Counted from the stretch's first letter, positions 15,408 to 24,703 are shown. The stretch is 64,000 nt of DNA from a bacterium 1XD21-13 (GCA_009917555.1 QZDX01000018.1:1-64000); one strand, 5' to 3'. The notes: a model not told the origin generated them from the sequence alone. A program made the numbers and translations.

Positions 15408-17312
15408 ATGGCTGATCTGTATAAGGGATATATAAAAACCAAAAATAAACAGGCTGCGGAGAGGTTCAAAGACAGGACTGACTTCAAGACGCTGAATGAA
15501 GTCAGTTCCCTTCCTGAATATGCTGGTATCCTTGAAAAAGATACCATGTTTATTGACATTGACGATCCCGATCAGTCTGAAATACTAATGGACATTGTGG
15601 AAGCGCTACAGCTGGATTGCCGGGTGATCTGTACCAGCAGGGGAAAGCATTTCATTTTTAAGAACACGCAGCTGCACCAGTGCAAGACAAAGGCAACGCT
15701 GGCTTGTGGCCTGACCGCTGATATAAAGGTGGGTTATGTGAACGCCTATGAAGTGCTGAAAGTGGGCGGTGAAGAACGTTTTTGTGAATGGGACATTGAA
15801 CCGGGCGCACATTATCAGGAAGTTCCGAAGTGGCTTTTGCCTGTAGGAAAGAAAAAGCTGGACTTCATTGACATGGAAGCCGGGGATGGCCGGAATCAGG
15901 AATTGTTCAACTATATCCTGACGCTGCAAAGTAATGATTTCAGCGTGGAAGAATCACGGGAAACGATCCGCATTATTAACAGTTATGTCCTGAAGGATCC
16001 CTTGTCAGATCAGGAAATAGAAACTATTTTACGGGATGACGCTTTCAGGAAGCCGGTATTCTTCAACGGTTCCCGCTTCCTGTTTGACCGTTTCGCCGCT
16101 TATATGAAGAATACGCAGCACGTTGTCATTATCAACGGGAATCTGCATATATACCGGGATGGCGTGTACCTGAACGGCTACAGGCACATTGAAGCGGAAA
16201 TGATCCGCACTATCCCGGATCTGTCTGACGCAAAGCGCAAGGAAGTATTGAAGTATATGCAGCTGATATGTGAAAAGGTGGAACCTGCGGATGCCCGTTA
16301 TATAGCGTTCAGAAATGGTATATATGACGTGGTAACGGACACCATGCAGGACTTTTCCCCTTCTATTGTTATCACCAACAAAATACCGTGGGACTATAAC
16401 CCGCAGGCGTTCAATGAACTGACTGAACAAACACTGAACAAATTAGCGTGTGACGATCCAACAATCCGGGCGCTGCTTGAAGAATGTATTGGTTACTGCT
16501 TTTACAGGCGTTCGGAACTGGGAAAAGCGTTCATTCTGACCGGGGAAAAGAACAACGGAAAAAGTACCTTCCTTGATCTGGTCAAGGCCGTTGTGGGTGA
16601 GGATAACATATCAGCCCTTGACCTGAAAGAACTGGGGGACAGGTTCACCACTTCAATGATGTTCGGAAAGCTGGCAAATATTGGTGACGATATAGGGGAT
16701 GACTTCATGCAGGGTACACAGGTAGCCATGTTCAAAAAGATTGTGACCGGGAACCGGATCAAGGCAGAAAGAAAAGGTCAGGATCCGTTTGAATTTAACC
16801 CATATATAAAGCTGCTGTTCTCTGCTAATGACATACCACGAATGAAGGATAAGACCGGGGCCGTTTTGCGGCGGCTGGTCATCATTCCTTTTAACGCACA
16901 GTTTTCAAAAGAAGATCCTGACTATGATCCGTTTATCAAATATAAACTGATTGAACCGGGTTCCATAGAATACCTGATCAAGCTGGGGATCATGGGCTTG
17001 CGCCGTGTTCTGGAAAATCAGGACTTCACCAGATCAGACCGTGTTGATCGGCAGCTGGAAGAATATGAAGAAGAAAATAACCCTATTGTGGCTTTCCTTC
17101 ACGATCTGGAACATGGGGAAAATGACATAATCAACGAAACAACAGCTGACGTATACGCCAAATATAAAATATTCTGTAACGCTGCTAATATGCAGCCCAT
17201 GTCAAAGGTTGTTTTTTCAAAGCAGATAAACAAGCGGCTGAATACAGAAATAGCTTTTCGGAAAATTGCCGGAAAGTCTACACGAATTTTTATAAAAGTG
17301 AAAGGAATATGA
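15408..17312 (+). CDS. phage primase-helicase (D5-type SF3 ATPase)
   Basis: The 634-residue protein has an N-terminal primase-polymerase-like region with an acidic DTMFIDIDDPDQSE motif, a linker, and a C-terminal superfamily 3 helicase: Walker A GEKNNGKSTF (near residue 380), Walker B-like LANIGDDIGDDF, and LLFSANDIPRMKD (sensor 1). The following RRLVIIPFNAQF is typical of D5_N/poxvirus D5 helicases. It should prime and unwind DNA at the phage origin. The gene lies between the polymerase group and the small zinc-ribbon gene, ending the replication module. Confidence 0.92.
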   Translation: MADLYKGYIKTKNKQAAERFKDRTDFKTLNEVSSLPEYAGILEKDTMFIDIDDPDQSEILMDIVEALQLDCRVICTSRGKHFIFKNTQLHQCKTKATLACGLTADIKVGYVNAYEVLKVGGEERFCEWDIEPGAHYQEVPKWLLPVGKKKLDFIDMEAGDGRNQELFNYILTLQSNDFSVEESRETIRIINSYVLKDPLSDQEIETILRDDAFRKPVFFNGSRFLFDRFAAYMKNTQHVVIINGNLHIYRDGVYLNGYRHIEAEMIRTIPDLSDAKRKEVLKYMQLICEKVEPADARYIAFRNGIYDVVTDTMQDFSPSIVITNKIPWDYNPQAFNELTEQTLNKLACDDPTIRALLEECIGYCFYRRSELGKAFILTGEKNNGKSTFLDLVKAVVGEDNISALDLKELGDRFTTSMMFGKLANIGDDIGDDFMQGTQVAMFKKIVTGNRIKAERKGQDPFEFNPYIKLLFSANDIPRMKDKTGAVLRRLVIIPFNAQFSKEDPDYDPFIKYKLIEPGSIEYLIKLGIMGLRRVLENQDFTRSDRVDRQLEEYEEENNPIVAFLHDLEHGENDIINETTADVYAKYKIFCNAANMQPMSKVVFSKQINKRLNTEIAFRKIAGKSTRIFIKVKGI

Positions 17313-17316
17313 AGGA

Positions 17317-17610
17317 ATGAAAACTTGTATATGTGATAAATGCAGCACGGAAATTGAAATGAATGTTCAGGAAGAAGTTATTGATCAGGATAAGGACGGG
17401 AAGGACATCACGGAACAGTTCTTTGTCTGCCCGGAGTGCGGCCAACGCTACACTATATTCATTTCTGATCAGTTCATGCAGCAGAAAATAGCAGCCAGAA
17501 AGCGCCTGAAACGTATGCCAAAGAATTACAATCCGGCGCTGGATGCTGCACTGGTGAAAGAAATGCAGAAGCATTTTAAAAAGCTGAAAAGAAAATACGG
17601 GAGGGAGTGA
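17317..17610 (+). CDS. small zinc-ribbon phage protein (97 aa)
   Basis: Two CxxC pairs (CICDKC and CPECGQRY) spaced by 29 residues form a zinc ribbon. A basic helical tail follows (KIAARKRLKRMPKNYN; KLKRKYGRE). It could be a small transcription or replication cofactor, but the family is not recognised. It follows the primase-helicase by 4 nt. Confidence 0.7.
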   Translation: MKTCICDKCSTEIEMNVQEEVIDQDKDGKDITEQFFVCPECGQRYTIFISDQFMQQKIAARKRLKRMPKNYNPALDAALVKEMQKHFKKLKRKYGRE

Positions 17611-17615
17611 CACGG

Positions 17616-17711
17616 ATGAAAAAAGTTGTAGTGACAGCTGGTGTTCTGCTGGTGGTTGTGGTGGTTTATAAAGTGTGTATATGGGACTATTACAAGGCGG
17701 CTATAAATTAA
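17616..17711 (+). CDS. very small membrane peptide (31 aa)
   Basis: ATG 17616 follows GGGAGGGAG. The peptide MKKVVVTAGVLLVVVVVYKV is almost entirely a transmembrane helix, with a short tail (CIWDYYKAAIN). The strong ribosome site and operon packing support expression; the role is unknown. Confidence 0.5.
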   Translation: MKKVVVTAGVLLVVVVVYKVCIWDYYKAAIN

Positions 17712-17721
17712 AAGTCACGAT

Positions 17722-17970
17722 TGCGACACGCTTTGACACGGTACACGGTCACGGTTAAAAACCTTGATTTTATCACATGGACACGGTTGACACGGTTAAA
17801 AAGAAAGTTCTTTTATATTTTATTGCAATCTGTATCATGTCAGTGTTGATAAAAAAGAAAATATATAAGTAGATGTATGTTTAGCGTGTCAAGCGTGTCA
17901 GAAATTAAAAAAGATATTGAAAACATGGGGTTTTTAAAGGTCACGGTTATATTTTTTAAGCGTGACCAGA
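17722..17970. repeat. non-coding element with GACACGG repeats and inverted arms (right copy)
   Basis: This is the second copy of the element at 2190-2460. 17746-17772 matches 2221-2247 at 26 of 27 bases. 17783-17800 matches 2258-2275 exactly. An A-rich block (AAAAAAGAAAATATATAAG) lies at 17851, GGTCACGGTT at 17939 and AAGCGTGACC at 17958. Outer arms at 17725-17740 and 17884-17898 are nearly complementary, but they are GACACG/CGTGTC here rather than GTTACGG/CCGTAAC. It lies directly upstream of the late regulator gene. Confidence 0.75.
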
Positions 17971-17983
17971 AAGGAAGGTATAA

Positions 17984-18439
17984 ATGGCTGAACATAAAAG
18001 AAAAAAGAGGGTTACACCATATGAAAAAGCTGTTAATTATTTATCACAAATTGAATATATAGAAGAAATGATCGGTGAAAAGCAGGATATTATTGACAGT
18101 CTACGGAGCAGCATCACAGGAACGTCAGCCAGTACGGAAAGTGAACGTGTGCAGACTTCCCCTAAAGACCGTTTAGGTGAAACCTGTGCAAAGATCGTTG
18201 ACCTGTGCGAACAGCTGAACAAAGACATTGATTCTTTTGTAGATATGAAAGCGGAAGTCATACAAACCATAGATCAGTATGTCGATGACCTGAAAGAAAG
18301 ACGTTTACTGTATTTACGCTATTTGAAGTTTATCCCTATTGAATCATGTGCCAAAGAATTAAGAATATCAAGGGCAACAGCGTATAATTTCCATAAAGCT
18401 GCGATGCAAAAAATAGCCCGGAAATTTGAAAATAGATAA
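17984..18439 (+). CDS. DUF1492 / ArpU-like late transcription regulator
   Basis: The 151-residue helical protein ends in a sigma-70 region 4-like helix-turn-helix (LKFIPIESCAKELRISRATA, then YNFHKAAMQKIA), preceded by a coiled-coil region. This is the layout of DUF1492 and ArpU/RinA-type phage activators that switch on packaging and structural genes. Its position between replication and terminase genes is the expected one. RBS AGAAAGGAAGG precedes ATG 17984. The repeat element upstream could be its own control region. Confidence 0.82.
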   Translation: MAEHKRKKRVTPYEKAVNYLSQIEYIEEMIGEKQDIIDSLRSSITGTSASTESERVQTSPKDRLGETCAKIVDLCEQLNKDIDSFVDMKAEVIQTIDQYVDDLKERRLLYLRYLKFIPIESCAKELRISRATAYNFHKAAMQKIARKFENR

Positions 18440-18530
18440 AATTAGATTTATTTAGAAAAACTTATACACATAGACACTTGAAACAGATTGTTTTCTGTAA
18501 TATAGTGTAGGTGTCGAACAATACATGAAT

Positions 18531-18573
18531 GACCTTCAAGGCGGGACGCTTTGAAGGTTGTTTTGTTTTAAAG
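18531..18573 (+). terminator. hairpin with T-rich tail before terminase
   Basis: ACCTTCAA near 18532-18539 pairs with TTGAAGGT near 18552-18559 and is followed by TGTTTTGTTTT. It ends the DUF1492 transcript or acts as an attenuator read through in the late phase. The neighbouring stretch 18440-18588 holds no gene; as the gap just before terS it may also include the packaging start site. Confidence 0.65.
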
Positions 18574-18597
18574 AGAAAATAAGGGGGTGTGTTTCCT

Positions 18598-19488
18598 TTG
18601 TCAGACGGTAAGGATCTGCGGAAGGAAGCCTTTGAAATGTTCCAGCAAGGTTTTAAGCTGGTGGACATAGCAAAGCAGCTGAATGTTCCTGCTGGCACTG
18701 TCAGACGATGGAAGCACAGTGACAAGTGGGAAATGAACGGGGGAACGAACGGGGCGGGCGAACGTTCGGAAAAAGCGAACGAAACGAACGCACAGACGAA
18801 CGTTCACGAAGTATTTAAGCAGAAACGCCGTAAAAGGGTTTATTCAGATGTGCAGCAGGTAGAAAAGAACGCCGGACTTACTGAAAAACAGCGGCTTTTC
18901 TGCCTTTTTTATGTCCGGTACTTCAATGCAACAAAGGCATATCAGAAAGCATATGGGTGTGCCTATTCAACGGCGTGTGCTGCGGGCTGGAAGTTATTGC
19001 AAAATACTGAAATCAAGGCGGCAATCATGGAACTGAAACAAGGCCGGTTGAATCAGCAGCTATTGGATGAATCGGACATTTTTCAGAAGTACATGGACAT
19101 AGCTTTTTCGGACATAACCGACTTTCTGACGTTCGGACAAAAGGAAGTTCCGGTCATGGGTGCGTTCGGCCCGATCAAGGTTGAAGATCCAGACACCGGG
19201 GAAAAAATACCTGTCACCAAAATAGTGAACGTTGTCCAGTTCAGGGGATCGGACGAAGTTGACGGGACACTGATTAGTGAGGTCAGACAGGGGAAAGACG
19301 GGGCCAGCATAAAACTGGCTGACCGTATGAAAGCGCTTGAATGGCTGTCTGAACATATGGACATGGCAACGCCTGAACAAAAGGCCCGTATGAAGAAGCT
19401 GGAAGCGGAAACTGAACGGATCAGGAACAGCGGCGGCGCAGAAGGTGAGGATGATGGCGTTGAAATCATTAACGACTGCCCCACCTAA
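18598..19488 (+). CDS. terS: terminase small subunit
   Basis: The ~296-residue protein recognises phage DNA for packaging. Residues 1-35 form an HTH (FEMFQQGFKLVDIAKQLNVP) and a terminase_2 domain follows (LTEKQRLFCLFYVRYFNATK, then AYQKAYGCAYSTACAAG). A TTG at 18598 lies 8 nt after AAGGGGGTG and seems the best start; GTG at 18589 is an alternative. The linker (residues 45-70) is rich in NGGTNGAGERSEKANETN-type residues. It overlaps terL by 35 nt. Confidence 0.9.
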   Translation: MSDGKDLRKEAFEMFQQGFKLVDIAKQLNVPAGTVRRWKHSDKWEMNGGTNGAGERSEKANETNAQTNVHEVFKQKRRKRVYSDVQQVEKNAGLTEKQRLFCLFYVRYFNATKAYQKAYGCAYSTACAAGWKLLQNTEIKAAIMELKQGRLNQQLLDESDIFQKYMDIAFSDITDFLTFGQKEVPVMGAFGPIKVEDPDTGEKIPVTKIVNVVQFRGSDEVDGTLISEVRQGKDGASIKLADRMKALEWLSEHMDMATPEQKARMKKLEAETERIRNSGGAEGEDDGVEIINDCPT

Positions 19489-20839
19489 AAAGAAACAGGT
19501 GCGGATCAGTGAAATTATAATACCGAAATATCAGGCTATATTCAATAATCGCACATATAAGCACATTATATTGACTTCTGGCCGTGCCGGTACGAAGTCC
19601 AGTTTTGCAGGTGTGCGTGGTATATATCAGCTTGTCAATGATGGTTCCGGTTCCGTGGTGGTGTTGCGTAAACGGCACAATAAGCTGCGGAAAACGGTAT
19701 ACAAGGAAATGCTGCGGGGTATTAACCGACTGGGGATCAGCAAGAAAAAGTTTGAGATCACAAAGTCCCCTATGGAAATCACCTATAAAAAGCACGGCAG
19801 CACAATGTACTTTGCCGGTTCTGACGGTATAGACGATACAAAAGGAATCATTGACGAAGATAAACCGATCAAGCTGGTCATACTGGACGAACTGACAGAG
19901 TTCTTTGACGATGGCGAAGGTGAGGATGAACTTCTGAACATTGAAGCGACTTTTGCCCGTGGAAACAAGGGTGATTTTCAAATGATCTATCTGTTCAATC
20001 CACCAAAGAACCCGAACAGCGACATTATGAAGTGGCTGACCAAAATGAAGCAGCGGCCAGACACCATCCACATTCACACGGACTACAGGGATGTTCCGGC
20101 TGACTGGCTGGGGCCTGACCTGATACAGTCAGCGGAAACGCTGCACCTGATAGATCCCCGTCAATATGAATGGGTATGGCTGGGGAAGTGCATCGGCATA
20201 GACGAAGTTATTTACTATATGTTCAGCCAGAAGCACATTGACCGGCCACTTGCAAGAATTGACCGCTTTCCTATTATCGCCATCGGCGGGGACTATGGAC
20301 AGCAGAACGCCACGACATTTCAGGCGGCAGGTCTGGACATGGCACACAGGAAGCTGCGGGGCCTGAATGAATATTACCACAGCGGCAGGGAAAGCGGAAA
20401 ACAGAAAGCCCCTTCCTTGTATGCAAAGGATTTTGTTCAGTTCGTTCAGTTGTTGGGTAAACAGTACGGAACGGAAGGTGTACGCTTCCTGCTGTTTCTG
20501 GATCCTTCTGCTAAAGGTTTAGCGGAAGAAATCAAGCGGGCCTGTAGGGTTGCGGGGGTTCCTGTATCTGTCCGGGAAGCTGACAATGATGTGAAGCTGG
20601 GGATCAGCCGGACACAAAAGGCGCTGACCTTCAACATTTTATCCATTTCCCCCAAACAGGAAAACGCCATTGATGAATTTGGGGTGTACGGGTACGATCC
20701 AAAGTCCATTGAAAAGGGCAAGGAAGAACCGATCAAGTTAGACGATCACTGTATGGACGCTATCCGGTATATGGTCATGGGTATGTGGATGAAAATCAAG
20801 GCGTGGTTGCCTGTTTCGGAACAGGAAGATGAAAAATAA
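19454..20839 (+). CDS. terL: terminase large subunit, PBSX/terminase_3 type
   Basis: The ~461-residue motor-nuclease packages DNA into the head. The ATPase has Walker A TSGRAGTKSSFA and Walker B VILDELTEFF followed by the coupling motif QMIYLFNPP. The C-terminal RNase H-like nuclease region has IAIGGDYGQQNATTF, FLLFLDPSA and a final DDHCMDAIRY, giving the acidic triad. The start is chosen among clustered ATGs at 19451/19454 after GAAGGTGAGG. The portal gene follows after 17 nt. Confidence 0.95.
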   Translation: MALKSLTTAPPKKKQVRISEIIIPKYQAIFNNRTYKHIILTSGRAGTKSSFAGVRGIYQLVNDGSGSVVVLRKRHNKLRKTVYKEMLRGINRLGISKKKFEITKSPMEITYKKHGSTMYFAGSDGIDDTKGIIDEDKPIKLVILDELTEFFDDGEGEDELLNIEATFARGNKGDFQMIYLFNPPKNPNSDIMKWLTKMKQRPDTIHIHTDYRDVPADWLGPDLIQSAETLHLIDPRQYEWVWLGKCIGIDEVIYYMFSQKHIDRPLARIDRFPIIAIGGDYGQQNATTFQAAGLDMAHRKLRGLNEYYHSGRESGKQKAPSLYAKDFVQFVQLLGKQYGTEGVRFLLFLDPSAKGLAEEIKRACRVAGVPVSVREADNDVKLGISRTQKALTFNILSISPKQENAIDEFGVYGYDPKSIEKGKEEPIKLDDHCMDAIRYMVMGMWMKIKAWLPVSEQEDEK

Positions 20840-20856
20840 TCAGGGAGTGAAAGACA

Positions 20857-22302
20857 ATGGATATTTTCAGTTATTTCCGGGATAAGGGGATCGACACGGT
20901 GACCCCCACCTATTACCGGCAAATAGAGATCTGGCGCAGCTGGTACAATTCCAATGTGAAGAAATTTCATAAGTACAAAGTATACCGTGGGAACGGTACT
21001 TCTGTGAACTGCCTGCGGCACTCTTTAGGCATGGCTAAAAAAGTCTGTGAGGATATGGCGGATCTGCTGCTGAATGAGCGTGTGACAATCACCATAGCAG
21101 ACCAGACCACGGATGCCTTTGTGAAGGGTGTGCTGGAAACTAACACATGGGAAGAACTGGGGAATGAATTTCAGGAATGGAAGTCAGCGCTGGGAACCGT
21201 GGCCTATGTGGTGTATATCAAGGATGCCGTGGTGGACGAAGCCGGGAACATGACCGGGGGCAGCGTGGGGATCAACTATGTGGAAGCAGCCCACATCTAC
21301 CCTACCAGCTGGCAGAATAAAGTGATCACTGAATGTATTTTCACGTTTCCAAAAACTTACAAGCGTAAGAAATACGTTCATTTTCAATATCACCGGATTG
21401 AGGATGTACCCGGTGAGAACCGGAAACAGTATGTGATTGAAAACACGGTTGTGGAGAACACCAGCGGTTCAGGCCGGGAACTGACACCTGACCAGTGGGA
21501 AGAAATACCCACTTTCAGTGGGTTGGCTGAACGCATTGAAACGGGTTCAGATCAGCCGCTTTTCATTATTGACCGGCTGAACATGGTGAATAATGCAGAC
21601 GATGACACCACTAACCCGATGGGTGTTTCCCTGTTTGCAAATGCTATTGATATTATCAGGAAAATTGATCTTGAATATGACAGTTACGCAAACGAATTTT
21701 CTTTAGGGCGCAAGCGCATATTTGTGGCCCCGGAATTTTTATCAAACACCAACGGTTCCCCGGTCTTTGATCCGAACGATTCAGTGTTTTATGAATTGCC
21801 GGAAGATTATTTCAAAAATGCGGAATCGAAGGAAGCGATCCGGGAAATAAACATGGAACTGCGGATTGAGGAACACAGCAAAGCGATCAATGACGATCTG
21901 AACTGGCTTTCTTTCAAGTGCGGTTTTGGCACTGACCGGTACAAGTTTGAAGCTGGCAGCGTGAAAACGGCCACGGAAGTGATCAGTGAAAATTCAGATA
22001 TGTACAGGAGCCTGACGAAGCATGAACTGGTACTGAACCGGGTGCTGATCCAGCTGATTCAGACAATCATCCGGGCCGGTATCAGCATAGGGATCCCAGG
22101 CCTACAGGAAAATACGGACGTGACCATTCAGTTTGACGATTCGATCATTGAAGATAAGGTCACAGAACGTCAGAATGACCGTCAGGACGTGGCGATGGGT
22201 GCTATGGGTTTAGCTGAATACCGGGCTAAGTGGTACGGGGAAACACCTGAACAGGCACAGAAGAACCTTCCTGAACAGTTTGACAATGGGGTGATCCAGT
22301 GA
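20857..22302 (+). CDS. portal protein, SPP1 gp6 type
   Basis: The 481-residue protein matches the phage_prot_Gp6/portal family: RQIEIWRSWYNSNVKKFHKY at the start, NCLRHSLGMAKKVCEDMADL and a C-terminal helical region ending GLAEYRAKWYGETPEQAQKN. Twelve copies should form the ring at one vertex through which terminase pumps DNA. GGGAGTGAAAG precedes the ATG. It overlaps the minor capsid gene by 4 nt. Confidence 0.92.
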   Translation: MDIFSYFRDKGIDTVTPTYYRQIEIWRSWYNSNVKKFHKYKVYRGNGTSVNCLRHSLGMAKKVCEDMADLLLNERVTITIADQTTDAFVKGVLETNTWEELGNEFQEWKSALGTVAYVVYIKDAVVDEAGNMTGGSVGINYVEAAHIYPTSWQNKVITECIFTFPKTYKRKKYVHFQYHRIEDVPGENRKQYVIENTVVENTSGSGRELTPDQWEEIPTFSGLAERIETGSDQPLFIIDRLNMVNNADDDTTNPMGVSLFANAIDIIRKIDLEYDSYANEFSLGRKRIFVAPEFLSNTNGSPVFDPNDSVFYELPEDYFKNAESKEAIREINMELRIEEHSKAINDDLNWLSFKCGFGTDRYKFEAGSVKTATEVISENSDMYRSLTKHELVLNRVLIQLIQTIIRAGISIGIPGLQENTDVTIQFDDSIIEDKVTERQNDRQDVAMGAMGLAEYRAKWYGETPEQAQKNLPEQFDNGVIQ

Positions 22303-24140
22303 AACGGGAATACCAGTCAATCCTACAAAACGGCATTGAAAAGAAATACCTGATGCTGGAAGAAGAAATTGAAAAGGACATAGTGCGCCGGATCCAAAAG
22401 GCCGGAAAAATTACTTCTACAGCTGACTGGCAGATTCAGCGCTATATGGTGCTGGGACACAGTACGGAAGATGTTGAAAATATCATCCGTTCAGCTGTAG
22501 GCGGTGACTGGGCTGACACTTTCAAGCTGTATGATGAAGTCATAGAACAGGAATATGTCAGGTGCAAGGCCCTGTATGAGCAGGTCAACGCCCACTTTGT
22601 CCCATATGAACAGAATTATGAATTGCAGCAACTTACCAATGCACTGATCCAGCAATCCAATGACGAACTTTTCAACATAAGCAAGTCACTGGGGTTCATG
22701 GTGGACATGGGCGGCGGGCGCAAGGTATTCACACCGCTGTCAGAGATATACAACGGGTATCTGGACAATGCGATCACCATGATGGCATCCGGGGCCTTTG
22801 ATTACAACACCATGATCCGCAAGGTTGTGGGAGAAATGACCGCTTCCGGGCTGCGAACGGTTGACTATGCTTCCGGCCACAGTAACAGGGTGGATGTAGC
22901 CGTCAGGCGGGCGCTGCTGACCGGGATGGGACAGCTGACCGGGCAAATATCCAGAATGAACGGTCAAGCGCTGGGAACAGACAAATATGAAGTTGACTGG
23001 CATCCCGGAGCAAGGCCGGATCATGCAAAATGGCAGGGCCGTGTCTGGACATACCAGCAGCTTGTAGATGTCTGCGGGCTGGGTTCCGGCCCCGGTCTGC
23101 TGGGTTGGAATTGCCGTCATACCTACTACCCTTTTCTGGAAGGGATTTCTGTCAGAAATTATTCTGATCAATGGCTGGCAGAAATGGATAGGAAGGAAGC
23201 GCAGAAAATCCCGTACAGGGGGAAGGAATACAATACCTATGAAGCAACGCAGAAACAGCGGCAAATGGAAACGGCGATGCGGGCGCAACGGGAAAAGGTG
23301 CAGCTGCTAAAACAGGGCGGCGCTGATCCTGACGATATTCTGAACGCACGGTGTAAATATCAGGCTATGCTTGACGAATATTCAGAGTTCAGCAAAAAGT
23401 TCAAACTTCCTGAACAGCGTGAACGGATATATTATGACCTGCGGGGCCGTGTAGCACCTTCACAGCGGACATATAAGAAATGGCAAGCGGAACAGCTGGA
23501 AAAGAAAGCCAAACGGGACGCAAAGAAAGCCGCAGCCGCACAAAGGGCTAGTCAGAAAGCGGCATCTTCTGGTAAAATAAAAGGGGAACCCGGTATTCCT
23601 TCCGGCTGGGTAAAGGGAAGCCCGATGGACGCAAAGACGGCGGCACAGGGTACGAACCCAAATTACAATATGCACATTACGGAATGGACACACAACTGTC
23701 AGCGCTGTGTGTCTGCCTTTGAAGCCCGGATGCGTGGGTATGACGTGGAAGCCCTTCCCCGGATTTTGAAAGGTGACGATCTTCCCTACATGAACACTAC
23801 TACCGGCTGGCTTTCTGTATATGAAAATCCGGTAGTCACCAGTATGCACAAGACTACAGGAAAGGCTTGTTTGTCTGCTATTGAAAATCAGATGTCTGAC
23901 TGGGGCGATGGCGCAAGGGCCATTGTCCGGGTACGTTGGAAAGGTGGCGGCGGTCATGTGTTTAATGCTGTGCAGCAGGAAGGGAAAACTGTCTTTATAG
24001 ACGCACAGACTAATGACATGGATTGCAGCTATTACTTCAAGCCCGGATTGATAAAACCGGGCATGACCGAACTGATCCGGATCGACAATCTGAACTTCAC
24101 TGACCGGATCGCATTATGCGCTAAACAGAAAGGGGTATAA
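22299..24140 (+). CDS. minor capsid protein with C-terminal papain-fold toxin-like (Tox-PL) domain
   Basis: The 613-residue protein starts at GTG 22299. Residues ~1-330 are a phage minor capsid (Phage_min_cap2/head morphogenesis) domain, with NGQALGTDKYEVDWHPGARP and GWNCRHTYYPF as hallmarks. A charged, Ala/Lys-rich linker (about 390-425) leads to a distinct C-terminal domain (~430-613). Here NCQRCVSAFEARMRGYDVEA gives candidate catalytic Cys467 (Cys470 also present), GGHVFNAV gives His553 and FIDAQT gives Asp568, the Cys-His-Asp set of papain-fold polymorphic toxins. Enzyme activity is inferred. The next small gene looks like an Imm35-type immunity protein. Confidence 0.85.
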   Translation: MKREYQSILQNGIEKKYLMLEEEIEKDIVRRIQKAGKITSTADWQIQRYMVLGHSTEDVENIIRSAVGGDWADTFKLYDEVIEQEYVRCKALYEQVNAHFVPYEQNYELQQLTNALIQQSNDELFNISKSLGFMVDMGGGRKVFTPLSEIYNGYLDNAITMMASGAFDYNTMIRKVVGEMTASGLRTVDYASGHSNRVDVAVRRALLTGMGQLTGQISRMNGQALGTDKYEVDWHPGARPDHAKWQGRVWTYQQLVDVCGLGSGPGLLGWNCRHTYYPFLEGISVRNYSDQWLAEMDRKEAQKIPYRGKEYNTYEATQKQRQMETAMRAQREKVQLLKQGGADPDDILNARCKYQAMLDEYSEFSKKFKLPEQRERIYYDLRGRVAPSQRTYKKWQAEQLEKKAKRDAKKAAAAQRASQKAASSGKIKGEPGIPSGWVKGSPMDAKTAAQGTNPNYNMHITEWTHNCQRCVSAFEARMRGYDVEALPRILKGDDLPYMNTTTGWLSVYENPVVTSMHKTTGKACLSAIENQMSDWGDGARAIVRVRWKGGGGHVFNAVQQEGKTVFIDAQTNDMDCSYYFKPGLIKPGMTELIRIDNLNFTDRIALCAKQKGV

Positions 24141-24143
24141 AAA

Positions 24144-24386
24144 ATGACACTGAACGAAGCAAAAGCCGCTGTTCTGGCACTGGCCGGGGCCGGTATGGAA
24201 ATATCTGAAATATCTGAACTGCCTACAGGGTGGGTTTTTGGTCTGCGGAACGCTGAAACAAAGGAAGAACCGGACACGCCGCCGCTGATTGTTTATAAGT
24301 CGGATGGCCGGGTGGCTGATTTCTTCCCGCCTGAACACATGACTGAACTTCCGCAAATGAAATTGATTGAGGGGGACGAAGAATGA
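24144..24386 (+). CDS. Imm35-like / YrhB-like small protein, candidate immunity partner
   Basis: The 80-residue acidic protein contains GWVFGLRNAE and PPLIVYKSDGRVADF. This is the W-x-F and 'p-x-IV-x-K-x-(D)G' pattern I associate with the Imm35/YrhB family of immunity proteins, which are typical neighbours of papain-fold toxins. The gene starts 3 nt after the Tox-PL-bearing capsid gene and overlaps the Prp-like gene by 4 nt. Pairing with the upstream domain is inference from family and position. Alternatively it is a small head-assembly protein of unknown role. Confidence 0.65.
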   Translation: MTLNEAKAAVLALAGAGMEISEISELPTGWVFGLRNAETKEEPDTPPLIVYKSDGRVADFFPPEHMTELPQMKLIEGDEE

Positions 24387-24667
24387 TCACGGTTCTGGTA
24401 ACGCCAAACAGGATCCATGTATCAGGCCACGCAAACACGGCCCCACGGGGTTCAGATATTGTCTGTAGCGCCGTTTCTGCCCTTACGCTTACACTTATTA
24501 GGGGGCTGAAAGAAATAGCCCATATGGGGCTATATGAAAGCGTAGAAGGAGGAAATATCTGTATTGAGTGGCAGAACATAAACGACACCGGCAAAGCGCT
24601 GGTTGATACATGGTTTTTGGGTATCTGCGGGATTGCTGCGGAATACCCGGTAATTGAATTTTTATAA
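24383..24667 (+). CDS. Prp-type cysteine protease (ribosomal-processing protease homologue)
   Basis: The 94-residue protein matches the Prp family (PF04327): GHANTAPRGSDIVCSAVSAL carries the catalytic His16 and Cys28 in the conserved GHA...G-x-DIVC context. Cellular Prp removes the N-terminal extension of ribosomal protein L27 after an LQFF-type motif. Here three structural proteins just downstream start with F-x-LQLF, so this phage copy probably processes the scaffold, capsid and tail tube. It begins inside the previous gene (4-nt overlap) and is followed by a terminator-like hairpin. Confidence 0.85.
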   Translation: MITVLVTPNRIHVSGHANTAPRGSDIVCSAVSALTLTLIRGLKEIAHMGLYESVEGGNICIEWQNINDTGKALVDTWFLGICGIAAEYPVIEFL

Positions 24668-24679
24668 TGAGTGAATGAC

Positions 24680-24703
24680 GCATCCTGAAAAGGGTGCTTT
24701 TTT
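24680..24703 (+). terminator. short hairpin with T6 tail before scaffold gene
   Basis: GCATCCT (24680-24686), loop GAAA, AGGGTGC (24691-24697, one G-T pair) and six T's make a compact rho-independent terminator or attenuator between the packaging/portal genes and the highly expressed scaffold-capsid genes. Confidence 0.7.
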
